64,000 nucleotides of DNA from Rhizobium album (GCF_003122325.1 NZ_QFBC01000019.1:62001-126000); one strand, 5' to 3'; positions 1-8,992 are shown, numbered from the stretch's first letter. Numbers and translations are program-made. Notes: generated from the sequence alone by a model not told the origin.

Positions 1-1
1 G

Positions 2-1522
2 CCCGAAAGCATGCACATGGTCATGTGGATCATGTCCGACAGGACGATCCCCCGCTCCTTCCGCTTCATGGAGGGCTTCGGCGTCCACACCTTCCGTTTC
101 GTCAACGAGAAGGACGAATCCACATTCGTGAAGTTCCACTGGAAGCCGAAGCTCGGCTTGCAGTCGGTCGCGTGGAACGAGGCCGTCAAGATCAATGGCG
201 CCGACCCCGACTTTCACCGGCGCGATCTCTGGCAGTCTATCCAGTCCGGCAATTTTCCGGAATGGGAGCTCTGCGTACAGCTTTTCGACCAGGAGTTCGC
301 CGACAGCTTCGATTTCGATATCCTCGACCCGACGAAGATCATTCCGGAGGAGGTCTTGCCTGTCAGGCCGATCGGTCGACTGGTACTCGACCGGATGCCG
401 GACAACTTCTTCGCAGAGACCGAGCAGGTCGCGTTCATGACGCAGAACGTGCCGCCTGGAATCGACTTCAGCAACGATCCGCTGCTGCAGGGCCGGAACT
501 TTTCCTACCTCGATACCCAGCTCAAGCGCCTTGGCGGCCCGAACTTCACGCACCTGCCGATCAACGCACCGAAGTGTCCCTTCCACAATTTTCAGCAGGA
601 CGGGCACATGGCGATGCGCAACCCGGTCGGCCGGGTGAACTACCAGCCGAACTCCTTTGGGGAAGGCCCACAAGAGTCCCCGTCGCGAGGTTATCGCCAC
701 TTCCCCTCCGAGGAGAACGGCCAGAAGGTCCGGCTGCGCCCGGAGAGCTTCGCCGACCACTACAGCCAGGCCCGCCAGTTCTTCCTCAGCCAGACGCCAC
801 CGGAGCAGCGGCACATTGCGATGGCGCTAACCTTCGAACTGAGCAAGGTCGAGACGGTCGCCATTCGGGAACGGATGATCTCGCACCTTCTCAACATTGA
901 TGAGACGCTCGCCACCACAGTCGGGCAGAAGCTCGGCATCCAGAACATGCCGAAGGCAGCGGACGCCGCCATGCCGACGCGTCAGGATCTCGAGCCCTCT
1001 CCGGCCCTCAGCATCGTTGAGCGTGGACCGAAGCGGTTCGAGGGTCGCAAGCTCGGCGTGCTTGTCGCGGACGGTGTCGATGCGAAGCTCTTGAAGGGGC
1101 TGAAGACGGCCATCGAGAAGGAGAAGGCTCTGGTCGAGCTCATAGCGCCCAAGGTCGGTGGGGTGACCGCATCGGACGGATCATGGATCGAGGCGCAGCA
1201 CATGATCGACGGCGGGCCGTCGGTGCTGTTCGACGCCGTCGCCGTTCTCGCCTCTCCGGCGGCAATCGACGATCTGGTGAAGGAGGCCACCGCGAGGGAT
1301 TTTGTGGCGGACGCATTCCAGCACTGCAAGTTCATCGGCTATGACGAGAGCGCCTTCCCGCTCCTTGCAAAGGCCGGGATCGCCGACGATCTCGACGAGG
1401 GCACGATGCCTCTTCCGGGTGAGGATGGACTTGCCGCGTTTGTATCCGAGCTCGGGAAGCTCCGTGTCTGGGGACGTGAACCCGCCCTTAAGCTCGGCAA
1501 GGCTTCACCGCCAGTCAAATGA
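2..1522 (+). CDS. katE: Large-subunit catalase, 5'-truncated by the window edge
   Basis: C-terminal part of a monofunctional haem catalase (hydrogen peroxide to water and oxygen) of the large HPII/KatE type. The frame is already open at base 2, so the N-terminus with the distal His lies outside the window. Visible are the catalase core, the proximal haem-ligand segment [10 protein letters not shown] with its Tyr, and, after a linker near residue 330, a C-terminal DJ-1/PfpI-like flavodoxin domain ([13 protein letters not shown]) that separates large-subunit from small-subunit catalases. The stop is followed within 8 nt by a GC-rich hairpin, and the next gene is convergent. It fits the stress-gene content of the following 20 kb. 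The family call is secure; the symbol is by family. Confidence 0.93.
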   Translation, partial: PESMHMVMWIMSDRTIPRSFRFMEGFGVHTFRFVNEKDESTFVKFHWKPKLGLQSVAWNEAVKINGADPDFHRRDLWQSIQSGNFPEWELCVQLFDQEFADSFDFDILDPTKIIPEEVLPVRPIGRLVLDRMPDNFFAETEQVAFMTQNVPPGIDFSNDPLLQGRNFSYLDTQLKRLGGPNFTHLPINAPKCPFHNFQQDGHMAMRNPVGRVNYQPNSFGEGPQESPSRGYRHFPSEENGQKVRLRPESFADHYSQARQFFLSQTPPEQRHIAMALTFELSKVETVAIRERMISHLLNIDETLATTVGQKLGIQNMPKAADAAMPTRQDLEPSPALSIVERGPKRFEGRKLGVLVADGVDAKLLKGLKTAIEKEKALVELIAPKVGGVTASDGSWIEAQHMIDGGPSVLFDAVAVLASPAAIDDLVKEATARDFVADAFQHCKFIGYDESAFPLLAKAGIADDLDEGTMPLPGEDGLAAFVSELGKLRVWGREPALKLGKASPPVK

Positions 1523-1529
1523 ACCGATA

Positions 1530-1553
1530 CGGGCGCGTCTCTCGGCGCGCCCG
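1530..1553 (+). terminator. Hairpin after katE
   Basis: Perfect 8-bp stem CGGGCGCG / CGCGCCCG with an 8-nt loop, 8 nt after the catalase stop and in front of the convergent YetF gene. There is no strong T-run, so it is a likely but not classical terminator. Confidence 0.5.
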
Positions 1554-1600
1554 GACACTTACTGGAAACGCGTCTCATGCGCCTCGTCTATCAGGAGCGG

Positions 1601-2047
1601 TCACGTTTCCCGCGGAATTATGCTAACGGCACCATCCGCTTCGAGTACAGCAGACTTGATTTGATCCAGGCGCTCCAGGCCCTGCTCGACCCTTGCAGTG
1701 GTTAGCACATCCTCCAGGCTCACGCGTGCTCGGGCGAATGCTCTGAGATCCGGTTTCCCATCGGAGATCAGCACGGTTGGCGTACCGTCGATTATCCTTC
1801 CAATCCTCGGCGCCCACTGCTTCACGTAGGAAAGGCCGATGTCGAGGCTAAACAGCACGATGATCAAAAGCGCTGCATTGATGAGGGAAAAATCGTCGCC
1901 AAGCAACGCTTGCTGCGTGGTTTCGGCGATGATGAGCAGAAGTACCAGGTCAAACGGTGTCATCTGAGCGACCGTGCGCCGGCCAGACAGCCGCAGTGCT
2001 ATCAGAAGAACAAAATAGATCGCAGCGCCGCGGATAACAGATTCCAT
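1601..2047 (-). CDS. YetF/DUF421 family membrane protein
   Basis: Small inner-membrane protein of about 149 aa. Two or three hydrophobic segments fill the N-terminal half (AAIYFVLLIALRL; FDLVLLLIIAETT; AALLIIVLFSLDIGLSYV). The cytoplasmic C-terminus resembles the DUF421/YetF domain (GRIIDGTPTVLISDGK, then a helical RVSLEDVLTTAR segment). The frame extends further upstream, but the ATG at 2047 is preceded by GAGGG at good spacing and begins the hydrophobic protein. It is the last gene of a minus-strand run with the proteins at 2055-6102. YetF proteins are linked to spore or envelope stress in other bacteria; the molecular function is unknown. Confidence 0.8.
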   Translation of the reverse strand: MESVIRGAAIYFVLLIALRLSGRRTVAQMTPFDLVLLLIIAETTQQALLGDDFSLINAALLIIVLFSLDIGLSYVKQWAPRIGRIIDGTPTVLISDGKPDLRAFARARVSLEDVLTTARVEQGLERLDQIKSAVLEADGAVSIIPRET

Positions 2048-2054
2048 AAGACCC

Positions 2055-2567
2055 TCACGGAAAGATGAAGCTGAACAGCGACACCAACTCGTCATCGACC
2101 ATGACATCGAAGTTTGCCGGTCCAGCAGCTTGCGCCCTCAGATGCAGTGTCACGACGCCGCCGCTTCTGGCAGGACTGTCGAAGAACAGGCGCTGTCCAT
2201 TGGCTTCAATGGTCGTTCGCACTGGCAAAGGCTGGATATCTTCAACTTGGAACACCTCAGCGAAGGCATTCGAGAGCAAAAGCGATCGCTCACTTGAGGC
2301 CGGGTCCGGTTTGAAACGGATAGCCATCTCGTCGGTGCCTTCCCAGCGACCGATGCGCGGATGCTCCACGACCGCCCGTTCCAGCTCGGAGACCTTCGTG
2401 GCGAGCGGACCGCCAGAACCAAACGCTCCGAGCAACGCGGCGAAGATAATAACCGCGAAGACGCCCCACGAGAACCGCTCGATTGTCCAGAACCGCTCCT
2501 GAAACCTCCGATGTTCCTCCAGCTGCAGGCCGTCCTTGCGGACAGCTGGTTTTTCGAGTGAACTCAT
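2055..2567 (-). CDS. Hypothetical membrane-anchored protein
   Basis: 170-aa protein, no family recognised. A charged N-terminus (about residues 1-30) is followed by one transmembrane helix (FSWGVFAVIIFAALLGAF, about 34-51). The rest is predicted to be extracytoplasmic and beta-rich (IEANGQRLFFDS; GGVVTLHLRAQAAGPANFDV). The ATG at 2567 has AGGAG upstream. It ends 7 nt before yetF, so the two are almost surely co-transcribed and may act together at the membrane. Confidence 0.72.
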   Translation of the reverse strand: MSSLEKPAVRKDGLQLEEHRRFQERFWTIERFSWGVFAVIIFAALLGAFGSGGPLATKVSELERAVVEHPRIGRWEGTDEMAIRFKPDPASSERSLLLSNAFAEVFQVEDIQPLPVRTTIEANGQRLFFDSPARSGGVVTLHLRAQAAGPANFDVMVDDELVSLFSFIFP

Positions 2568-2588
2568 GGCCGGGCTCCTGTAGCGAGT

Positions 2589-3425
2589 TTATCCATCTAG
2601 CTCGACCTTGAACACGTGCCCCGACAGGGGCGCGGAACTGCGCTCCTCGTCGCTCATCCCGTCAAAAGCTGTCGTGATAAACAGCGTTTTCTGCCCTGGG
2701 CCACCAACGCAGCAACTCGTCACGTTTGGCACCGGCAGGTCGATCTGGGTTATGACGTCGCCGCGCATCGAGAGAATACCGACTCGAGAGCCGCCGTAAA
2801 TCGCGGCATAAAGGTTGCCCAGGCTGTCGGCTTCAAGACCATCCGGGCTCCCATCTTCGATTTTGGCGAATACCCGCTTGTTCGAAATTTCACCTGTTGG
2901 ATTGTAGTCGTACACCCAGACAGTGTTGCGACCCGTATCCGCATGGAACATCAAGCCGCCGTCCGCACTCCAGGCCTTACCGTTTGCGTTCGTGTAGCCG
3001 CCTTCGATTTCAACCAGATGCCCCTCCTGTAGCTGATAAAGCGCAGCTGTTTCCGATGGCTCGGCGGCGGTATTGATCGTCCCGGCCCAAAGACACCCGG
3101 CGGGGTCCCGCTTTCCGTCGTTAAGGCGATGCTCGGCGGGCAGGTCGAGCAAAGCCACCGCTCGCTCCTCACCCGTCTCGCAATCGAAGAGGTAGACCCC
3201 ATTGCTGAGGCCGATCAGCAAAAGCCCATCAGCTTGCGGAAACACAAAGCTGACTTCCTTTGACGTCAGCCACGATCGGTGCTCTTTCCTCTCGGGATCA
3301 TAACGGTGGATCTGTCTCCCGGCGATATCCACCCACCACAGTAATGAGGTCTGGTCGTCCCAGTAGATGCCCTCGTCGAGCTGCGAGGCCGGGATATTGG
3401 TGTCGAGCAGAACAGCTTTGCTCAT
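2589..3425 (-). CDS. SMP-30/gluconolactonase/LRE family protein
   Basis: 278-aa six-bladed beta-propeller of the SMP-30/regucalcin family, whose members are metal-dependent sugar-acid lactonases. Typical features are the early glutamate of EGIYWDDQTSLLWWVDI (about residues 18-34), the HRLNDGKRDPAGCLWAGT block (about 113-130) carrying the conserved Asn and Asp metal ligands, YTNANGKAWSADG, and the SPDGLEADSLGNLYAA block near residue 190. The start overlaps the stop of the GH15 gene by 4 nt (ATGA), which indicates translational coupling. The real substrate is not shown by sequence. Confidence 0.88.
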   Translation of the reverse strand: MSKAVLLDTNIPASQLDEGIYWDDQTSLLWWVDIAGRQIHRYDPERKEHRSWLTSKEVSFVFPQADGLLLIGLSNGVYLFDCETGEERAVALLDLPAEHRLNDGKRDPAGCLWAGTINTAAEPSETAALYQLQEGHLVEIEGGYTNANGKAWSADGGLMFHADTGRNTVWVYDYNPTGEISNKRVFAKIEDGSPDGLEADSLGNLYAAIYGGSRVGILSMRGDVITQIDLPVPNVTSCCVGGPGQKTLFITTAFDGMSDEERSSAPLSGHVFKVELDG

Positions 3426-5203
3426 CGGTTTTCCTGTAGCGAAAAGATTGCGTGGAGAAGGGTGAGATGGCTAAGGCCTTGAGGCAGGTTACCGAGGCCC
3501 GCACCAGTTCGGGGATCGATCTGTTCACAGAGAATGCCGAAGTTGTTTCCAAGCGGCACGAGCAAATCCTTCAGCATCAGCTCGGCCTGCACAACCTCGC
3601 CGAGGAAAGCGAATGCTTCAACAAGCCAGCAGGAGCAGGCGACGAAGGTCCCTTCCTCGTCGGCGGCGCCGCTGTACCGATAAACGAGCGGGCCGATGGC
3701 GAGTTCACGCTGGATAGCATCGCGGGTCGTCCTAAGCCGGCCTCCATGCTCAAAACCAAACCGGGTCGTTAGCAGGAGAGCAGCATCCAGCTTCTCGGTG
3801 CCCGCATAGAATGTGTAAGCGTTCTTCGCCTCCGACCAGCAGTGGGTATCGACCCAATCGCGAACCTTAAGGCTTTCCGATAACCATCGATCCGCGTCTC
3901 CCTCAATGTGTCCATGCCGCGCGAGACGCGACGCTCGGTCGAGGGCAAGCCAGCAACCGATCTTGGAGAAGGTGTAGTGCTGCAAATTTTCGAGCTCCCA
4001 GAGCCCGGAATCCTTCTCTTGCCAGCGATCAACGACCTGATCAGCCATTCGTGCAATCAGTCGGGCGGTCGAGGGATCGAGGACATGCCCCATATCCGCA
4101 AACAGGGAGGCCGTCTCCAGCAAGTCGCCATAGCAACTGAGTTGGACCTGTGACTTGGCGCGATTTCCGGTGCGCACTGGGGACGATCCCCTGTAGCCGG
4201 GAACCTCGATAACCCGTTCATCAGGGACCTCGCCGCCGTTCAGGGTGTAGACGATTGATGGTGTCGGCCCATCCTCGTCAATCGTTCGGATCAACCAACC
4301 GAATGCCGCTATTGCCTCTGATAAGGCGCCGGCGCGGAGAAACGCCTTGATTGTATAGGCCGCATCACGGATCCAGGCATACCGATAATCATAGTTCTTG
4401 TCGCCGCCGATCCGTTCGGGAAGGCCTGATGTAGCTGCCGCAGCGATGGCGCCGGTTTTCGAATAGAGCAGAAATTTGAGAGACAGCGCGCAACGGACCA
4501 GATCAGGTTTGAAAGGTCCATCGTAAGAGAGATTTTCCGCCCAACGGCGCCATTCGTCATCGCTGAAATCTATTCGGCTGTCGATCTCCGGCAGTTCAGG
4601 GATCGCCAATGGTGCCTTGTCAGCGACAAGATAGCCGATGCAGATACGTGAACCCGCATCTGCGGCATACCGAGCTGTCGTTTGGTGATCGGAGTCCTCG
4701 ACAATCGAGACTTCATCAGGATGGCAGAACGTGGTCGTCAGATCTCCGATATAGCGGATGGCCGCATTCGGGTGGTTGACGCGACGGACCTTGCCTTGAG
4801 CACAAATCGGGCGGATGACGATCTCGAATTCCACCTGCCTCGACAGCCCCTCGATACGCCGGGCCAGTTCACACCAGGGTAAGCGGCCGCCGGCGCCGCT
4901 GTTGATCGATTCCGTCACACGAGCCTTCCCCGTCTCAGTGACGAAGACAGTCTCGAGCACGTTACTGTTAGGGCGATACCGCCGCTCGATCGAAAACGGC
5001 TGGGTTGGCGTCAGGGAAAAACGGCCGCCGTCAGGGTCATGCAGGCCGTTGAACAGGGGCGGACTATCCATGTCCGGTGCGCACCACCAGTCGATGGAGC
5101 CGTCGGCGCCGACCAGCGCAACGGACCGCCCCTCTCCTATCGCGGCGTAATGCTCGAGCGGTAGAAAGCCGCCCGAGCGCTGTGGCTGTAGCGCTTCCAG
5201 CAT
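3422..5203 (-). CDS. Glycoside hydrolase family 15 (glucoamylase/trehalase-like)
   Basis: 593-aa GH15 protein, expected to hydrolyse alpha-glucosidic bonds (glucoamylase, or trehalase as in mycobacterial and rhizobial homologues). The N-terminal GH15 domain begins with HYAAIGEGRSVALVGADGS and DWWCAPDMDSPP. The catalytic (alpha/alpha)6 barrel carries YAWIRDAAYTIKAFL (about residues 275-290) and, near residue 540, SGAADEEGTFVACSCW with the expected general-base glutamate. It overlaps its upstream SDR neighbour by 1 nt and the downstream lactonase by 4 nt, so it sits in the middle of a compact operon. Trehalose turnover under stress is plausible but inferred. Confidence 0.9.
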   Translation of the reverse strand: MLEALQPQRSGGFLPLEHYAAIGEGRSVALVGADGSIDWWCAPDMDSPPLFNGLHDPDGGRFSLTPTQPFSIERRYRPNSNVLETVFVTETGKARVTESINSGAGGRLPWCELARRIEGLSRQVEFEIVIRPICAQGKVRRVNHPNAAIRYIGDLTTTFCHPDEVSIVEDSDHQTTARYAADAGSRICIGYLVADKAPLAIPELPEIDSRIDFSDDEWRRWAENLSYDGPFKPDLVRCALSLKFLLYSKTGAIAAAATSGLPERIGGDKNYDYRYAWIRDAAYTIKAFLRAGALSEAIAAFGWLIRTIDEDGPTPSIVYTLNGGEVPDERVIEVPGYRGSSPVRTGNRAKSQVQLSCYGDLLETASLFADMGHVLDPSTARLIARMADQVVDRWQEKDSGLWELENLQHYTFSKIGCWLALDRASRLARHGHIEGDADRWLSESLKVRDWVDTHCWSEAKNAYTFYAGTEKLDAALLLTTRFGFEHGGRLRTTRDAIQRELAIGPLVYRYSGAADEEGTFVACSCWLVEAFAFLGEVVQAELMLKDLLVPLGNNFGILCEQIDPRTGAGLGNLPQGLSHLTLLHAIFSLQENR

Positions 5204-6102
5204 CAGGGCAGCGTATTGCCGCCGGTGACACCAAACACCTCACCGGTGATGTAACTGGACTCCTGAGACGCCAGGAACACGTAGAGGGGCGCGCATTCCG
5301 CCGGCTGTCCAGGCCGTTTCATGGGAACCTGACTGCCGAATTTGACGATTGCCTCCTGTGGTTGGCCGCCCGAGGTCTGTAGCGGCGTCCAGACCGGGCC
5401 CGGTGCGACGACGTTGACCCGCACACCTTGCTCGATAACCTGCTTCGAAAGCGCCTTGCTGAACGCCACAATCGACGACTTGGTCGGCGCATAGTCGAGC
5501 AGGCTTGCCGATGGTTCGTAGGCCTGGATGGAGGCGGTGTTGATAATGGTCGCCCCCTCCGGCAAGAGCGGAAGTGCCGCCTTGCAGATCCAGAACAGGG
5601 CATACACATTGGTCTTGAAAGTCTCGTCGAACTGTTCCGTGGTCAGGTCGGCAATGCTTTCGACCGCCTTCTGGCGGCCGGCAACGTTTGCAACCAGATC
5701 GAGACCGCCGAGTTCACTATGCGCCCTCTCGACAAGATCCTTGCAAAATTCTTCGCTTTTCAGGTCGCCGGGAATGGCGACGGCCTTGCGCCCTTCGGCT
5801 TCGATGAGCTTGATCACTTCATCAGCGTCGGACTGCTCTTCCGGAAGGTAGTTGATCGCAACGTCGGCGCCTTCCCGCGCAAACGCGATTGCCGCGGCCC
5901 TGCCGATGCCTGAGTCGCCACCTGTCACCAGCGCCTTGCGACCCTTCAGGCGGCCGAAACCCTTGTAGCTCTTTTCACCGTGATCCGGTACGGGCTGCAT
6001 TTTGCTCGCCAGACCGGGGACCGGCTGTGGCTGCTTCGGAAATTCAGGCTGGGGATACTGGGTCAATGGGTTTTGAATGTCGAACTGGTTGGCAGAAGCC
6101 AT
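5203..6102 (-). CDS. SDR family oxidoreductase, general-stress (YhdF-like) type
   Basis: 299-aa NAD(P)-dependent short-chain dehydrogenase with the roughly 45-residue N-terminal extension ([17 protein letters not shown]) typical of the YhdF/YghA stress-linked subgroup. It has the cofactor motif TGGDSGIG (about residues 60-67), the NVAG block, the catalytic Ser in [11 protein letters not shown], and Tyr-x3-Lys in DYAPTKSS. The C-terminus [15 protein letters not shown] is typical of the group. It is probably second in the operon that starts with the small protein at 6141-6500, 38 nt upstream. Substrate unknown. Confidence 0.9.
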   Translation of the reverse strand: MASANQFDIQNPLTQYPQPEFPKQPQPVPGLASKMQPVPDHGEKSYKGFGRLKGRKALVTGGDSGIGRAAAIAFAREGADVAINYLPEEQSDADEVIKLIEAEGRKAVAIPGDLKSEEFCKDLVERAHSELGGLDLVANVAGRQKAVESIADLTTEQFDETFKTNVYALFWICKAALPLLPEGATIINTASIQAYEPSASLLDYAPTKSSIVAFSKALSKQVIEQGVRVNVVAPGPVWTPLQTSGGQPQEAIVKFGSQVPMKRPGQPAECAPLYVFLASQESSYITGEVFGVTGGNTLP

Positions 6103-6140
6103 GCTGTTATTTCCTTGATTTTTGCAGTGTTACGATAGGC

Positions 6141-6500
6141 CTAGAAACGGCTACCGACTTGGGTTGCAATAAGCGGCACGGCTGCCGCGCCCGGCGTTCC
6201 GAGCCTCAGCTTTTGCACAAGCCTGCCGAGAACGAAGGTGGCACCGACCGTAACGGCGATGCGGAGCCAGGGTCGATCCGCGATAGTTGGCTCCGGGATA
6301 CGCTCCGTATGACTGCGAATAGCTGCAAGCTGTTGACGCAGTTCGGCAATCTCTCTTCGGATTGCGGCAAGCTCATCATGAGGATGCTCCTCGCCCATTT
6401 GGAAACCGGCTTCTTCTTCCGTCCCTTCACCTTCAAGTTCTGCCAGATGCTCTTGAAGCTGAGCCGTAGTGTCGAAGCCTCTCGCCTTGATGTTTGTCAT
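6141..6500 (-). CDS. Hypothetical protein: coiled coil plus C-terminal membrane helix
   Basis: 119-aa protein. The N-terminal half is acidic and helical with a heptad-like segment (AAIRREIAELRQQLAAIR, about residues 45-62). One hydrophobic segment follows (LRIAVTVGATFVLGRLVQ, about 79-96). This layout recalls small stress proteins such as ElaB/YqjD, but I cannot assign it to a family. It is the first gene downstream of an EcfG-type promoter at 6638-6662 and lies 38 nt before the SDR gene, so it probably leads a six-gene stress operon down to yetF. Confidence 0.7.
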   Translation of the reverse strand: MTNIKARGFDTTAQLQEHLAELEGEGTEEEAGFQMGEEHPHDELAAIRREIAELRQQLAAIRSHTERIPEPTIADRPWLRIAVTVGATFVLGRLVQKLRLGTPGAAAVPLIATQVGSRF

Positions 6501-6538
6501 AACTACCTCGTGAAATAATGTTCAGGCCGTGGCACAGG

Positions 6539-6554
6539 CGCCAGTAAACTGGCG
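6539..6554. repeat. Perfect palindrome CGCCAGT-aa-ACTGGCG
   Basis: 7-bp arms around 2 nt, between the promoter at 6638 and the start codon at 6500, so inside the predicted leader. It could be a leader hairpin or an operator; no T-run follows on either strand. Confidence 0.4.
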
Positions 6555-6588
6555 GGTCGCCCGTGAGCAGCAGCGAGGATGTGAACAA

Positions 6589-6604
6589 CGACCGACCTCG
6601 GTCG
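6589..6604. repeat. Perfect palindrome CGACCGA-cc-TCGGTCG
   Basis: Second 7-2-7 palindrome in the same 233-nt gap, downstream of the mgtC stop at 6734. It may end mgtC transcription or bind a regulator. The sequence alone does not decide. Confidence 0.4.
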
Positions 6605-6637
6605 CGGTCCTTACAGTCCGCTTGCGACGAAAAATGA

Positions 6638-6662
6638 AACCGCTTCATGCAGAAGAGGTTCC
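6638..6662 (-). promoter_or_regulatory. EcfG (general stress sigma) type promoter
   Basis: On the minus strand GGAAC, 17 nt, GTTT, matching the alphaproteobacterial EcfG pattern (GGAAC, 16-17 nt, CGTT or GTT). It points at the gene starting at 6500, leaving a leader of about 130 nt. Confidence 0.6.
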
Positions 6663-6733
6663 ATGGCTTCCGATCGTGCGGCGAACGATTTGAGACTGTT
6701 TTCCAGCGTTGCGCCGGACCGATCGCAAGGCTG

Positions 6734-7204
6734 CTAAAGGTCGCTTTTCTGCGTGAGATTCTCATTCTTCTCAGATTTGAAGTTGGTCATCCACTTGAGC
6801 GTGGCAAAGGTGACGATCGAGAGGACGATCGCCGTGTCATATGACCCAAGGCCAACGGCGACGCCGATGGCCCCCGTCGCCCAGATGCTCGCGGCCGTCG
6901 CTGTTCCTCGTGTGCCAACCTTGCCAACAAGGATGGCGCCGCCGCCGATAAAACCCACGCCATTGATTAGCCCTTCGACGACCCGTGCGGTTGCCTCGGC
7001 ATTTCCCAATGTGATCGTTTCCGCAGCCTGGATGAACCCACAGGAGGCGATCGCGACGAGCGGGAATGTCCGCAGCCCGGCGCTTCGTTCATTGCGCTCG
7101 CGGTCCCAGCCTATCGGCAGCGCCAGAACGTATGCGATCAGCAGCGCGACGAGATGGGGAATGATGTTCAATTCCACCCCAAGAGAAGCAAGCCATTCGG
7201 TCAC
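6734..7204 (-). CDS. MgtC/SapB family membrane protein
   Basis: 156-aa MgtC/SapB-type protein with four hydrophobic segments. Diagnostic motifs are ALPIGWDRERNERSAGLRTF (about residues 28-47) and the glycine-rich NGVGFIGGGAILV followed by GTRGTATAASIWATGAIGVAVGLG (about 85-120). It has the membrane domain only and lacks the C-terminal ACT-like domain of virulence MgtC. The start overlaps the stop of the DedA gene by 4 nt, so both are made from one message. MgtC proteins modulate ATP synthase and Mg homeostasis in pathogens; the role here is inferred. Confidence 0.9.
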   Translation of the reverse strand: MTEWLASLGVELNIIPHLVALLIAYVLALPIGWDRERNERSAGLRTFPLVAIASCGFIQAAETITLGNAEATARVVEGLINGVGFIGGGAILVGKVGTRGTATAASIWATGAIGVAVGLGSYDTAIVLSIVTFATLKWMTNFKSEKNENLTQKSDL

Positions 7205-7803
7205 GTACGCTCCTCCTTAAAGGTCGCGACGCGATAAACGTAGACACCGACGAGCCCCACGAGAACTGCTGTGGAAATCGGATCGATATAGTCAGACACC
7301 GTTTCGTAGGCCTGCCCGAGCAGGTAGCCCGCCATCGCCAACGCCGTCGTCCACACAAACGTCCCAACGGTAGAAAAGAGAAGGAACCGGCCCAACGGCA
7401 TATTGGCAACGCCGGCCGGGACGGAGATCAAAGTTCTGACGGTCGGAATGAGCCGGCCAACGAGGACAGATGCATCGCCATGTCGTTTGAACCTCTCCGA
7501 AGCGGCATCAACGTCCGATGGATGCATCGTAAGCCAGCGGCCATGGCGGGAGGCGAACCTGCGAACGCCATCATGGCCGAGACGTTTGCCGAGATAATAC
7601 CACGGCAGGGTTCCAACAAGTGAGCCGAGCGTTCCGGCTATGACTACGATGGCGATGTTCATATCACCGCGCGTGGCCAGATACCCGGCGAGAGGCATGA
7701 TCAGTTCGGAGGGGATGGGCGGAAACACATTTTCCAGAAACATCAGGAGCCCGATCCCGACAGGGCCGAGCTTCTGCATCATCGATTCTACGAAAGCTTC
7801 CAT
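7201..7803 (-). CDS. DedA family membrane protein (undecaprenyl-phosphate/lipid flippase type)
   Basis: About 200-aa DedA/SNARE-associated (VTT) protein. Motifs are FLENVFPPIPSELIMPLAGY near the N-terminus, GSLVGTLPWYYLGKRLG, the conserved FxRHGRW-like segment FASRHGRWLTM, and GRLIPTVRTLISVPAG. The C-terminus is two hydrophobic helices. I start it at the ATG at 7803 because that matches the family start. The frame runs 38 codons further upstream through a terminator hairpin, which is unlikely to be coding. Family members recycle C55-P or phospholipids across the membrane. It is coupled to mgtC. Confidence 0.88.
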   Translation of the reverse strand: MEAFVESMMQKLGPVGIGLLMFLENVFPPIPSELIMPLAGYLATRGDMNIAIVVIAGTLGSLVGTLPWYYLGKRLGHDGVRRFASRHGRWLTMHPSDVDAASERFKRHGDASVLVGRLIPTVRTLISVPAGVANMPLGRFLLFSTVGTFVWTTALAMAGYLLGQAYETVSDYIDPISTAVLVGLVGVYVYRVATFKEERT

Positions 7804-7847
7804 CTGGGACTGCACTTTGAAATCTACGAGTAGGGGCAGCAGAAAAC

Positions 7848-7867
7848 GGCGGGCTTTCAAGCCCGCC
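7848..7867 (-). terminator. Rho-independent terminator of the 7874-8356 gene
   Basis: Read on the minus strand, GGCGGGCTT-ga-AAGCCCGCC is a perfect 9-bp stem followed directly by GTTTTCT. It begins 7 nt after the stop codon of the upstream pyridoxamine-oxidase-fold gene. Confidence 0.8.
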
Positions 7868-7873
7868 TCTTCG

Positions 7874-8356
7874 TTACATCTGAACCTTGGCGTTTTCGCC
7901 CAAGTCTGGCTTCGCACTTGTCACCGCAGCGGCCGCCATCTTGATATAGCTGATCACTGTGCCGGGACTATCCCAATATTCGGCTGAGGACGGCGTCACC
8001 TTGAGGATGCGGATCGATGGATCCTCTGCGCTATCCCACCAGGCTTTTGCCGGCGTTGCCCAAAGATCGCGGATCTTCTCGCGGTCATTCTGAACCTCGG
8101 CCACGCCTGAGATCGAAACGTATTTCTGGCCTTTCGAGTCGGCGAAGGCCAGACAGACATTCGGATGCCGCGACACCTCTTCATCTTTGTGGCTGGCGAC
8201 ATCGGTCAGAAAGTAAAAGGCATTCTCGTCGCGCTCCGCATGGGCGGACATCGGGCGGGCTTTCAACTCTGTGCCCGATTGGGTGGTGAGCATGCAAAAC
8301 CCGATCGAGTCTGCGAGTTTCCAAACCTTTTCATGATCTTCTTCGGCATGAGCCAT
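7874..8356 (-). CDS. Pyridoxamine 5'-phosphate oxidase-fold general stress protein
   Basis: 160-aa split-barrel flavin-binding protein of the general-stress-protein-26 type (COG3871). Typical segments are WKLADSIGFCMLTTQSG, the basic flavin-binding LKARPMSAH near residues 32-40, NAFYFLTDVASHKDEEV, VCLAFAD, YVSISGVAEV, and a C-terminal WDSPG. An almost perfect EcfG promoter lies 28 nt upstream and a strong terminator follows, so it is a one-gene unit. Members bind FMN or F420; the physiological substrate is unknown. Confidence 0.88.
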   Translation of the reverse strand: MAHAEEDHEKVWKLADSIGFCMLTTQSGTELKARPMSAHAERDENAFYFLTDVASHKDEEVSRHPNVCLAFADSKGQKYVSISGVAEVQNDREKIRDLWATPAKAWWDSAEDPSIRILKVTPSSAEYWDSPGTVISYIKMAAAAVTSAKPDLGENAKVQM

Positions 8357-8383
8357 GTGTGTTCTCCTTTATCGATCGGAGAA

Positions 8384-8408
8384 AACGGTGACCACCTGAT
8401 GAAGTTCC
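8384..8408 (-). promoter_or_regulatory. EcfG-type promoter
   Basis: Minus strand GGAAC, 16 nt, CGTT: an exact match to the EcfG consensus. The -10 element is 28 nt upstream of the start at 8356. Confidence 0.75.
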
Positions 8409-8482
8409 AGCCTAGAAAGCGGATGAGAGGGCGGCTGTTCGGTTAAACTGTGCAGCATGCTCGACGACCAGGTCATGGCCGA

Positions 8483-8992
8483 TCACCGCTTTATCTTTGG
8501 CCGGAAATTGACAAGGAGAGATTTCAGCTCGATCTCTCTCACGCGTCGAGCCGCCTCATCGGTCGAGACCCAGGCTGCTCGGCGCTGCCCTTTCTCCTTG
8601 AAGTCTAGCTCAACGCTCGTCGCTTCCAACTGGTAAAGCTCGACCATACAGGGAACGACCTCGCCGTCATCGAGGGATTTGAGATAGGTGTAGCGCCCCA
8701 CAGGTTTGCGACCGACGACCCCGCGGACCCCTGCTTCCTCCAGCGCTTCTATCGCTGCCGCTTGCCAGGGCTTCTTTCCCTTCATCGGCCAGCCCTTCGG
8801 AATGACCCACCGTCCCGTATCACGCGAGGTTATCACCAGGACGTCAACGGCCTCAGTCTCTGGGACGAAGCGAAAACATATCGCACCATATTGATGACGG
8901 AACCTGCGAGCGGCGAGTGTCCGGGGCGTTTGAGCGAGCTGCTTGAGGATGGTGGCTGGCTTGCGTGACTCGCGCCACCGTTTTTTTTTCAT
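8483..8992 (-). CDS. Nudix hydrolase
   Basis: 169-aa Nudix protein similar to the diphosphoinositol-polyphosphate or diadenosine-polyphosphate subgroup. The lead-in WVIPKGWPMKG is followed by a divergent Nudix box whose core AIEALEEAGV keeps the metal-binding glutamates and the final Gly, while the usual Arg is Ile and the early Glu is Lys. The basic N-terminus (KKKRWRESRK) is unusual. The substrate, probably a nucleoside diphosphate derivative, cannot be told from sequence. No EcfG-type site is visible upstream. Confidence 0.85.
   Translation of the reverse strand: MKKKRWRESRKPATILKQLAQTPRTLAARRFRHQYGAICFRFVPETEAVDVLVITSRDTGRWVIPKGWPMKGKKPWQAAAIEALEEAGVRGVVGRKPVGRYTYLKSLDDGEVVPCMVELYQLEATSVELDFKEKGQRRAAWVSTDEAARRVREIELKSLLVNFRPKIKR

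Noticed and set aside
6433-6765. 110-codon minus-strand frame in the 6.5-6.7 kb gap
   Set aside because: Overlaps two better-supported genes and contains the EcfG-type promoter and both palindromes; no ribosome-binding site.
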